Below, piece after piece: positions 46,501 to 58,500 of a DNA stretch of 64,000 bases. A program made the translations under genes and the position numbers. Source of the stretch: Mesodorylaimus sp. YZB2_4 (lineage: Eukaryota; Nematoda; Enoplea; Dorylaimida; Dorylaimidae); the NCBI GenBank assembly GCA_030248295.1, contig JASANH010001053.1, forward strand, positions 62,001-126,000, read 5' to 3'. Below the pieces are notes generated by a model that was not told where the DNA came from, made no database searches, and saw only the letters and a program-made list of their open reading frames with translations. Each line of letters opens with the position of its first letter. Positions within the stretch are counted from its first letter, which is position 1.

Positions 46501-49500
46501 CTGCACGGATCCGGCAGCAGGATCATGTTTCAGCCATGCACTAGGTCGGAAGCCTTGGCTTGCAGCCCGGAGATTTTTTGGGTGACGCAAAAGCTCTAGC
46601 AACCACTTTGTCCAGCGGCCGCGGTGGTGCAGTGTTTCGCCTCCCCGTATTGCTTGGTAGCGAGTTTCTGGACTCGTCCCAGGTTCGATCCCTGGTGATA
46701 GAAGTCGGTTTGCGAACCATAAACCCTCGCCGGCCTTGCACGCAAGGCCATGGGTGACTCACCCAGTAGCCTAGAGGTGCTCCGAGTGAAGAGACAGAAG
46801 CCAAACGAGGTCACAGTCTCGGCTGTTTCCACCACCGACAGGGTTCAAAGCCCCCACCATTGTCCGAGGAAGTCGGTGTATGGTCTAGGATGCCCTTGCT
46901 GAAAGGGCCTTCTAATGGATACGTAAAGGGACCCTGCTGTCCCCGCACAACCCTGCTTATAGCTTCGCTGATGGCTTGCTATAGACAAAGCGGGCTCTGG
47001 CCCCCAAGAATTTTAAAAAGCGACCACTCGCCTCCAAAGTAGTGCAAGATCCGGCGGACATCCAATAATACGGACCCAGACGTAGCCACAGATTCAACAC
47101 TGCTTCAAGGTGCCAATAAGATATGCTCAAATAGTTGTTCTCACAACAGTTAATTTTTTAAAGAAGTAGCCAGAACAGGCTGTGGGCTGAAACGCTTTTC
47201 AGGAATTTTTGCATTCACGAGTCCGCGCCAATTTTCCGTTACTTTTTCGTTTCTTTTGTTTGCAGGTAATTGGGTTCCCAGCTTTTCCTTCGGCGGCGAA
47301 GATGAACTTGCTTACGGCCAACCAGTTTTATTAACCAAAGACACATTCGGCACTTTTAACGTTTCAATACGTCAAGCAATTCTTCACGACACTAAATTAA
47401 TTTGCGACTTCAAGAAATTCGACGGCATGGTTGTTTTAGGAAGTGATATACATTTGAAGCCAACAGATTTCGAAAATCTGAATATTCCAATCGACCCTAA
47501 CATATTCCAGCAAGGACCTGCAGTGTTGAAAGTGCATTGCAGATTTGACAAAGAGAGCAAAATTTGGGCTATTATGACTTTAGTCATGGTTATGCTGGGT
47601 ATGTTTATGTACATCACATTTTGAAAATGTGTTTTGATATGGTTTCTTTCTGTGTTTTAGAGACAGAAACACTTGCTACGATCACACCGATTATGATCAA
47701 AGGGAAGATAAAACAGTTAAAATGCAATATTGACGCAACATCTGAATTTATAGTCGACTATGAATGGACCGATGATAAGGGAACCTATTTTGGTGTATGT
47801 GACCTCTTATTTTCTTCATAGACTTAGGCAACGATGCCAGTACGATAGTTCAATTTCATTTCAGAGCGGGCCGATTTTGGACATCTATGAACGAGGCAAT
47901 TACGTGTGCCATCCCACAATCGAGTACACACATTGCAGCCCCCATGGCAAGTTTAGACGAGCATTAACCTCAGTCAACATCTCGGGTGTAGAGCCCTTGC
48001 CTGGATTGAGTACCACTCCTAGGCCTGTACGGCCTAATCGTACTACGACGCAAAGCGGACCGCAAAGCACGACGACTACCGAGCCTTTTGAGCCCCCAGT
48101 TGTGACGACTACTAAAGGGCCTCCTGCCGAAGAAGGACCGATTGGTGCGTCCTGTGTGTTTTGTTAGTAGCTGATTGATTGCTGGCTCAGAAATAGTATA
48201 CAGGGCTTCCTCGTGATAGTTGCATATCAGTGCAGGTTCAGACTCTCGCTGCACTGCATCTGACTCTCGAGAGTCAGCTGGCAAAATCAAGAGGGAGCAA
48301 GATCGAAAATGAGGTTGAGGATTAGTAGCTTAGTAGCTCATGGCAATGTGCGCAACTGTGCCTGGCAGGCGAAGGAGGGAGTGGGACCGATCAAAGTCGG
48401 TGGGACAAAAAAATCACTGAGAGGAAGGCGAGTCTTGCGACTATGCCGACAGCTGCAATATCAAATGGCAGCGATACGGCTTCCAGCCAGCCAAGAATTC
48501 ACTCTCACTCGACATGGGCCACCAGGCAATAAGGTTGAATGCGGGACTGAAACTATTACAACTATCCGGACTATGATGGATTGGGGATCTGGGCTTCTCT
48601 GATTGCCGACCCATTGCTCCCAGAATCGAGAGTCGACTGACCCTTGCGTGTGGTCGGCTAATGAACAGTACATGGGGTGATGTGGACTGCTGCGATCATT
48701 CCCGTTGAGCCACTCTCTGGCGAGTCTTGGCGACCCGATACTTCCGCTTCCATATCACTCCTGTCCACCTCATTCATGTTTCGTCCCATTCCAGTTCCTC
48801 CAGCGCATGAACCATGTCACCGTCAAATTCAAATTTTCCTACCTGGTGTCTTTGGGGGCGGAGTAACTTTTTTCAATCGAGGTCTCGGAGACGATATATT
48901 CAAAACTTTCAGTTACGCCTGTAGCTTGTAATTAGCATCTGGCAAGTCCAGCTCCCTGATTTCATCATTGCGTGAGAGGGTCTGTCTTTAGAGGTCTGCT
49001 AATTCTGATGTACGTAGAGGGTTAAAGGAGATGACCACCAACCAGCATGTCTCACAATGTTTCATTTTGGCAACTCTTACAAATGCCACGTGTGACTATT
49101 TTACCAGAGCACTAACAAGATACGGGCCCAGCGTGAGAGATGCCTCGTTACAATGCGGACCGCTAAGAAGGAGTGTGCTGCAAGTTGCAGTCAATACACG
49201 AGTGTGTTGACCAAAAAACAACGGTATTATAATATCGATAAGTAAAATATTAGAAAATGACAAAAGCCTCATCAAATTAGTTAATCTTTGTTTTTGACAA
49301 ATTTAATGGGTCAGAAAAACTTTCTTAAGGATAGATGGCGATACACAATATGTGTACAGTATGCAGCGTATATATATATATATATCGCGCTAACTCATGC
49401 ACATGCGCCATCTGCTCGATTATCGAGGGATTTGATGATTGTAAAAAGTCCTGAGTCGCAAGGATTGACTAAACGCATGAGACTCCACAGCGCATATGAT

Positions 49501-52500
49501 TCACATACACCAGAAAGCGCAGGGAAACTTACTGTTTTTGACGGGTAGAGGATGCTTACTTCAGTGAAAAGTCGTCAAACGTTTAAAGAAGGTTACCTTG
49601 CTCTAACAACATTTCGCGTGTTTGGCTAGGATGTTTTTCATACTGTACATGCAGTGCATGAAGCTGCGCAGAGTTATATGAGCTGCGTTGTTCCTGTATG
49701 TTCTACGTACTTTACCCGCAAAGCGTACCTAAATGTTTGCAACCAGAGCACGATATCAATGACTCCCAAACCTTATTCGTGGCGTTTTTAGAACTTCTGC
49801 CCTGGACTGTGACATTTTACGACGCATTCGGCGATCAAACCAGTTTCATCTATAGCGGTGGCTATGGCACAGTGGTTTGCGGATTCCCGACTGCTGGTCC
49901 GAATTGGGTGTGCCATCCAGGAGAGAAGTTCGAGCTAATGCACGAGCAAGGGAACAAGGTGATCTCATCTGTCGATTGCCCAGCAGGACGACAAGAAACC
50001 ATTGCTACCATACGTTTCAATATAACGGAAGATTTGCAACGGGGGCAATACCACTGTAGATTCCGTGAAAAGGTTTCAGCGCAAAGCATACGAATTCCAT
50101 ATAAATTATGTAAGTCCACTCTAGTATCCACCAATCGTTTGAAGGCGACATTACTTCCTGAAAAAGTTTTAAATATTTTGAGCGGAGCACATATTTTTCA
50201 CTTTTCCCAGGAGATACACTATATCACCGCGCATACAGCCTGCTTCAGGTCCTTCTCTCAACTGCCCGCCTTTCTAGGCGACAGCCGTGGCGAGCAATGC
50301 GCCAAAGCTGAAAAATGCCCGGACGGACATTATTGCATAATCACCAACGAGGTCAAACCATGTGCTAAATTCGAAGATTTTAGTTGGTGTAGTCATCCTC
50401 CACTATACACGACTATTTGCCCAATTCAAGAAAAATCAATGTGCAACGTTATCAGCACTGATAAAAATTATTCCATGGCTCAATATAGGGCCGTTGCAAC
50501 AAGGTGTCCGCTAGCAGGTAAATAAACAAAGTTATCATCCTGTTCCAGGAAAAAACCATATAACTCGGCATTGTAACCAATCGAAAGTGAGGGACCATTC
50601 CAAAAGCGCGGTGGGGGGGACGCGGTCCATAAGCGCCATCTGGCGACGAAAACTCAATGAATTGCACAGGGCGAATTTGGCTCTACGCGGAAAAACATAA
50701 TATGCCGCAGACTAATAGCAAACTAAGATTGGTTGCTCACGAGCCGCGCAATTGCATAAGTGGTACCTGAGCAGCAGTTCACGTAGCTACCACAAGCTGC
50801 CCAGATCCAACGTGTGGCTGGGTTTTTGTGGTTTCTATGTCTATTCGAAACCTTTATCGTCCAAATATTTTATGCGACTTGATGATTTATATTTAGCAGG
50901 TGGCGCTGCAGGTCTAGTGAGACTAATTTTTATTGCATGCTACAGTAGGAGATTGGGCGTGAGAATAGTACATTCTAAGCCACATATTTTGTGCGCAAAC
51001 TTTATATTTTCTTCTAGTCGCAGTCGATTTGCCATCTCTGAAATACATGGGAAAACCATATATGATTGATGAATTAATTGAAATAACAAAGGATAACAAA
51101 ACTCAGCTTCAAATTTTCCCGAATCACCCCTTCTTAAACAGATCAAGTCTAAATTGCGAAGTCAACAAACGCAATGGTCAAAATGTGATCAATTATACGG
51201 TTGTCATAACCGATATAGAAGAAGGGTACGAACCGATCGATGACAAACTGTTTGATCATGGCGCTGATTTGTTTAAACTAAAATGCAAATTCTTTAAAAC
51301 CAATCCAGGCGACATGGATCTGACATTTGGAATTTCCTTCTCAAACATACTTCTCGTGACTGGTAAGACTGCTAATATTCCAAGGCCACCAAAATGTTTT
51401 CATGTTTTCTCAGACCTTCTGTATGTATAATTTTAGAAACAAAACCTCTTGTCAAGCCCGTTATGATAGGAGCAAACACAGAGAAATTACGATGCGATTT
51501 TCCAGCAGGCCATGGTTTTCTAGTTGAGTATAAGTGGACAGACGAGAAGAAAACTCAAATTGCAGTAAGTAGAAGTATGAAGGTGTGCGTTTGTAGTTTC
51601 AATTGTTTACTTTCAGACTACTCCTGAATTAAATGTTACCAAACCTGGCATTTATACGTGCACTGTTACAGTCACCTACAAATCATGCACCCCTTATTAC
51701 AAAGCGCAATTTCATGCAGAGCCGACTACTTTTAAAGTTACGAAAGCAGAACCGCTAAGTAGGTGCCAGACTTCACCTTTCTATAATCTCTCTTTTTCCC
51801 GGTTCTGATCCGTCGCGTAAAACTAACTTTTTTGACATGTTTCTTTACTTCATCGACAAAAGTTCATTTTCATTGTTTTTCTTGATCCACCCTCAATAAT
51901 CCTATTTTCCTGACACACATGATCTCTTTGCCCAGCTAAGGAAAAACAGTTGGCATACATTTAAAAACCCAGTCAAAATTTTTTGTTTCTCTATAGTCGA
52001 TCAATCGAGAAAAAGTCATTTTCACGATTTTTTCTGAGAAAACTTAATTTTCAGGATTGCTGAAAGAAACGATCAAATTTTATGACGCCTACGGGGACGA
52101 AACCAGTCTAAATTACGACGGCGGTTATGCAACATTCGATTGCACTATAAAAGGCAAAGATAACGGATCTTTTCAACCATGCGGCCCGTCAGACGTGTTC
52201 GAGATCGTGAACGCTAAAATGAACGGCACTGTCACATCCATAAAATGCCCTGAAGGTGGACACACAGCCACCATGCGTTTGAATATCACTGAGGATTTGC
52301 CTCGAAGAGATTACTACTGCCAGTATATGAAGAGATCTTCCAAAGATTTCGTTACAGTACCATACGTTTTTTGTAAGTAGAGATGGCTTCGCTGAAGAGA
52401 ATTACAATCAGAGGTCGCAGTCACACTGAGCTTGGATACGTACGATTAGTACGGCACTTACTTGGTATCATGAAAACATCGCGTTCACACAGCCACCGTC

Positions 52501-55500
52501 ACTGATTTCGAGTAATTTTCTAGTCCGTCAGCTGGATTTCATGATACCGAATAGCGAGGCACTGGTGTCACCCGAGCCCAGTTACTTGGTAACGGCCGAG
52601 ATAAGCAGTGCGATCGCGTGTGCCAAGTATTTGTACCTGATAACGCAACGCGCGCTTTGCAACAAGCTTCGCGCCATTACACCGATCTTCATGCGAATGT
52701 GCTGTTTTCTGATACAAAATGCCACGCCACTTGGCAGCATTCAGCACGAAAAAATGTAATTAAGAATCTAAAATCAAAAATAGGGGGCATAAACTTACAG
52801 CCAGCAGGAAAACCACCGTTTTCTCTCTAACGCTGTCGCTGACATCAGTCAAGTTGTCACTGGGAATTTTGAGAAAAATCGCCCTACGCATTGACCAAAT
52901 AGCCCCAAATACCAAGTGTAGTATTGCGATTCGCATCATTATGTACGCACTTAGAGACTAATCATACTCGAGTACACGCCTGTCAAAACGCGATTTTGCA
53001 ACTTCGCCGCTTTGTGACCTATTTTTCTCGAAATTTTGAGCGATAACGAGGGTTCGTGTCAGCGACAGTTTTGTAGAGAACCATATGCTCTATCGACTCG
53101 TTGTCTCTGTTTTGCTTTTAGGGCTTTTATTATCTTTACAACAAATTTTTTCGATTTGACTTGCAAAAATTTACGAAAAATCTTCAACAAAAATTAAAAA
53201 CAAAAATCAAGCCTCGAAAAATGTGCTATTTGAAGCCTTGATAGAGCACTAAATTGTCGTAAATTTTCGTTCTCGACAAAATTGTCGCTGACACCAGCTT
53301 AGGTTCACACTAAGAATTTCGAGAAAAATCCCCCGAAAGCGGCAACTCCACCAATTAGGCGTGCCCTCGCCTGTCGCACGACAGGGGAGCCACCGACTAT
53401 AACTAGGCCCCTCACCAAAGGTGGCTTATCGCACGGCACGCTTATCTTCAGTAAGTTGTAGTGCCATCCAAGGCTTCTTTACTTGGCACCAGGTACAATA
53501 CTAACTAGGTACCTGTACCAAGTATAAGTGCGGCTCCAGCCTCATTAGACTATACAGCACTATGCGTTTTTCAGTTAGCCGTGTGCCATGATAGGAGAGA
53601 ATAACACAGGTACTAAATTTTGTGGTCGTTTTGACACGATCAAATGATATCCAGTCAAGAAAATCATATCGCATTAAATTAAGCTCCAGTAAAATTATGG
53701 CTAACAGAAAAAACAGCGCTGGAAAAATAATCCCCATTCGAAGAGTGTGAATCCTCAGTTGACAGCAAGAGGTCTAAACAGAACGATGTTATTTCAGGCT
53801 CCAATAAAGGCCAACATTGTGCCATTTCAAACTGTTCAAACGATAAAATTTGCATTGTGGGCGATAAAGGTCAAGAATGCACTAAGTTAAGTCCGTCATG
53901 GTGTCGACCAACAGAACCAAATGTCATAATATGTCCTGATGGAGGAAAGTCACTTTGCGATGCTCTAAGCGCTGGCAAGAAAGGTCTGAGCAAAGTCACA
54001 TTCGACAAATGCCCGAAAGCTACAGGTTTGGCTTTTGATTTCTCTCATTTAAAGCATTTATTCATAGATTTTTTAGATGAACTGCCAGTGGTCTATTATG
54101 GGCTCGATTCTATCCATCAGTACGGGCTGGATGAAGTGATAAACATTTCAAAGGCTATCAAACACAGACTGATCATTATGTCACATGTTTATAATACTGC
54201 ACTGCAAGACTCCATTTTGACCTGTTTGTTCACACGAAAGGGGGGCCAAGTCGCACGAAAATTTACGCTTCTGATCAATGAGCTTTCGAGCAAACAAATA
54301 AAGCCTCTTGAAAACGACTTGAAATTGTTTGAAAATGGCCCAGAAGTATTAAAAATGAGTTGCAAGTTTGAAAAAGATGGGAAAACATTGGTGGCATTGT
54401 CGAATCTCCTTGTTGGGATTGGTAAGAATGATTCATATTCTGGAATTTTCTTATCCGGGTATTCATTGTGAAGCCAAGAGCGAGCCAGTTAAAAAAAAAC
54501 TGATCGCTGTATGAAAGCGATTTTGGAACATTCAGTTAAGGAAATCGTATATGAAACTATATTTTACGCAATCCTGCAAGATGATGGCAGAATGAAAAAG
54601 TTCGCACCGACATGAAATGAAACAGCAGGCTTGGCCAGCCGCAGTCCTCGGTAAGACTGCTGCCGGCATAATTTTGTACGGGTGTGTAAAATACAGTTTC
54701 AAGTGGGGACCTCTACATATGGCCGACTTCAATGCATCTTGGCATCTTGAACCGCCAAACAAAAATGCGCTGAAGAGTCGTGAGTGTGACACAGTTATTT
54801 TGAGGTTTGGGGTTCCCAGATGATCACACGCATGAAAGAAATAGCTGATGGAAACTCTTTTTAGAGGGGAGACCTGTCATTTATCAACTGGGACAGACGC
54901 TTGAATGCAGTCTGCGTGTATCCGATGAATTCTCGGTCGAGTACACTTGGGTCAACGAAAAGGGGCAGGAAATTGGAGTACGATATTTTTTGCATATTCT
55001 GACTGATCGTACAGGTATTCTTTCCACTTTAGAAGGGACACCTCTTAACAGATCCCAAGGGCGAAACATTTACTTGCCTGGCCAAGGTCACTTATCACAG
55101 CTGTTCCCCTCGCGCTACATTCTCCCAAGTCGTCGATCCCGTTTCGTCTGGTCTCGTGAAAAACGGAACTATAAGTAAGGATCATGCTTAAAACATACCA
55201 AGTAAGGTTTGGGCAGAAAACTATGGAGTGTAGTTGGGTCAATTTTTTGAATGACGATTGACACCCTCGCAAAATATTAGGCTTGTAGATGGTCCTTAAT
55301 TTCGCGGAACATTGACATTGCAAAATTTTGAAAAAAAAATTGATTGTTCTTAGAAGAGCAAGCAGAGATGATCAAGTTTCGGACTTAAACCCAGGCGCAC
55401 TCGGAAACAGTGGCACTTTATTGTGCTACCTGCTTTTTATCTTTAGTGCCGCAGAAGCTCACATTGCCACTTTCCAGTTTTTGTTGGGGGCAATGTCATC

Positions 55501-58500
55501 AATGCCATAACTGTTTCAGATCTAGACACAAGTACTGTCACAATCCACGATCCTTGGAATGATGAAACTTCGGTTGTCTACCAGGATGGGTATGCCATGG
55601 TCCGTTGCAGTTTCCGCTCACCCTGCGACTCACATTGCGCCAATGACACCATCGAATTGATTCATGAAACCACGAAAACTGTGGCTTCTTTGTGCGGAAC
55701 TGCAAAAATTAAACAGCCAGATGGCACTTGTCTGGTCGTTGCTAGTGTGCGTTTGAACTTTAATCAAACGAAGCTTGGAGAACCCTATCGATGCCGATAT
55801 AAGAAGAATGTGACTGATAACTCGATTGTCATTCCTTATCGTTTATGTAAGTTATAGATTCCTTTTTTTGTTTCCTGATCGCTAGCTAACCTCCGCTCAA
55901 TCGGGTTAAAATTGGCCCCTCCGTAACTCCCATAGTTGTAGGGTGCTGACTGTGGACTGAGCGCGGAACGCGTTCCTCACCTGGCACTAACGATAAGGAG
56001 AGCAGGTTCCCGCACAAAAAACACGGCTAACTGAAAATAGGGCGGCTCACAGAAACAGTGCGACTGGGTGTGTGAGCGCGGGCGGTCGTGTGCGCAGCGT
56101 TTTTTTCAGAACCCGGCACTACGGAGAGCAGGTTACCGTACAAAACACGGCTAACTGAAAATAGCACGGCTAACTAAATACATTCACACGCTGCGTCTGG
56201 CAAAAACGACCGTCAGTTGTTCTTTCTTGCTTTTTTCATTAATTTTTTCTTTCTCGGGGGTTCGGCCCCTTGCACCCCCTAAGCCTAAGAGTGAAAACGG
56301 ATGCATCATTACTACTGGCAAACATCTAACATTGACAGCTTGAACCATGAGAGAAAGTGATTTATTTGTCGATTGTATACATATGCCGGCGCTTTTGCCG
56401 TTCGGTCCTCAATCAAACCTGGTATAATGCTGGCTGAAGCCTATTCACCCTATCCACAGAAAATATTCACCGTGAGGCATCATCGAACCAGAGTCCCCCC
56501 GATTTCAACTGAACCATGAATTGTCAGCTGGCTTCACACAGCAGTTGAAACCGCAAGCTTATCTCGACCCTCATTCCTGTCTGACAGCGGCTGCTGGGTC
56601 ACCTAATCCAATGACTGGATTACTGTATCTCGCTGACCCTGATCCTTGTGTGACAAGGACTACGAAACTGGAACGTCTAGTGTTAATATTAGGCGTGCCA
56701 GTTACAAGATACGCACACAGGGCGTATTCACCAGCCAGCTTCTGGCTTACTAAGCAGGCACTGGTAGAGTATATTCACCAGCGAACCCAATGGTTCCGCC
56801 AAGCAGTTAACTCATTTAGCTCTCTTGGGAGTGGCCCCCTGGCCTCCTGCCTTCCATGCCCCTCTCGCAGTGGACCCCTGACATTTCGGCCGGGGCTAAG
56901 CGTCGCTTAGGCTCTTGTAAGGCCTGCTGTTGGTGACCAAGGCACCTTTGGCTGTGGACACGAATATCGCAATCCGACAGCAAGCCGTGGTGACTTACCG
57001 GAAATACCACATTTAGTCATCACAGCAGGCATAAAAAGCTTCATTTTCAGGTGCAGAACGTAATAAACGTTGCATTGATGCTTCCGACTGCTTGAAGGAC
57101 GAATATTGTATCGAACACAAATCTGGAGGGGAAACCTGTGGTAAAATATCAGACCCGTCTTGGTGCAATATTTCATTGTTTCAATTAGAAAATGCATTAT
57201 TTTGCCCGATTGCTGTCAAATCGCATTGTCTTGCAATAAGTCGAGGAACAAGAGCAGAAAGTGTTTTGTATAAAACAACAATGTCGAGTTGTGAAATATT
57301 CACAGGTAACCCTTTTTTTGTCACTAGACAAACACATGTACTGAACTCCAACTGAGTTTGAAAAACGTTTTTTTAGATCACGTACCAATACTAAACTATC
57401 TGAATCCCAAAGGCATTTTGTACACTTATAACCAAGCGATTAAAATCGAAAAGAATAAACCGAACGAATTGGAAGTTGTGCCAAATCATTCTGGTTTAAT
57501 TGGTTCGACAATGACTTGTCTTGTTAAGAAAAAAGGCGGCATCATAATTTATAAGCGAACTGAGGCAATAAACAATATCACAGATCCAATTAAAATCAAA
57601 CCAGGCGATGCTAAATTATTTGTTCATAATGGACCACAAAAATATAAATTGAAGTGCGATTTCATGATAAGCGGCCAGCCCGTTATAACGCTTTCTTATA
57701 TACTGGTTGTGCTTGGTGGGTGTTTTGGGAAATATTTACTAACGAAAGTTTTTATATAAACATTTTCAGATGGAAGCCCAAAAGTCACAACAAAAGGAAC
57801 TTTATCGCGGTGTCATATTTCGGCTCCGAAAGACTTTTTGGTCGAGTATATCTGGCTCGACTCTTCGAATACACAAATCGGAGTAAGTGTTTCAGATATG
57901 GGCCATGTCACACTTTTTTAAAAGTTTGAAGAAGCAACGCAACAGTTATCTTTTTATGACCGGTTGTAGCAAATATAAATAGTTTCTTGCTGTCCTGTGC
58001 GTGCTTCGTCCCTCATTTTCGATTTTCGCACAGGACAATTAGAAGAAGGGCTTTTGTGCTATAATAGAGAACTTAAACGCCGCTCGCGGGAAATTAAAAA
58101 GTGTAAGCTAAAAAAACCGGTGAATTGATTTATTCCGACAAAGAGAAGGACATGAGAATGGTTGGAGAAAAGCCATTAAGCACTGTACGGCGATGGCCTA
58201 CTCGTGAAGTTTAGTGACAATGCCACAGATCCCGCACGACGCAAAATTTGAATTTCCCGCTCCAAACGGCCAATTACAGCTTTTCAAAGATGAAAAGATC
58301 ACTTCAAAGCTTGTGCGCGTCCCGCTTTTGAAAGCTTTCTTAGACACAATAGCAACAACTTGCAGCCATTTTTTGATGAGAAAACGAAAGCCATAAATTA
58401 GGAAAAACTGTTAAGAAGAAATTTCTGTCAACACCTGCTGTAGCGTACAGGCTTTAAATTCAGGGAATTTTATCTATAATTGATTGCGATAAGCGGCTTG

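Larger units (their letters stand above)
43664..48144 (+). other. Unit 1 of the repeat protein (exons A1, B1, C1, D1a, D1b)
   Basis: Exons: A1 43664-43966, B1 46125-46382, C1 47266-47598, D1a 47661-47794, D1b 47865-48144. A1 begins TTTFFDAFGDLTDLPYTDG. B1 has eight Cys (SNCKKDEFCVV). C1 is the most diverged C module. D1b carries an extra Thr/Pro-rich stretch of about 45 residues after its Ig-like strand (PRPVRPNRTTTQSGPQSTTT), absent from the other units and probably O-glycosylated. The A-to-B intron is 2.2 kb; the C-Da and Da-Db introns are 62 and 70 nt. Confidence 0.8.

Noticed and set aside
46605..46690. tRNA gene at the head of the 46.6 kb repeat
   Set aside because: The tRNA-like part continues into a body shared with another copy at 2.9 kb, so it is a SINE head.
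49698..49791. Separate gene start at 49698
   Set aside because: The ATG lies before the phase-1 acceptor of exon A2, the intervening sequence has no signal peptide and no counterpart before A1, A3 or A4.
52541..52830. Short frames in the A3-B3 intron
   Set aside because: No similarity to any module and no matching splice phases.
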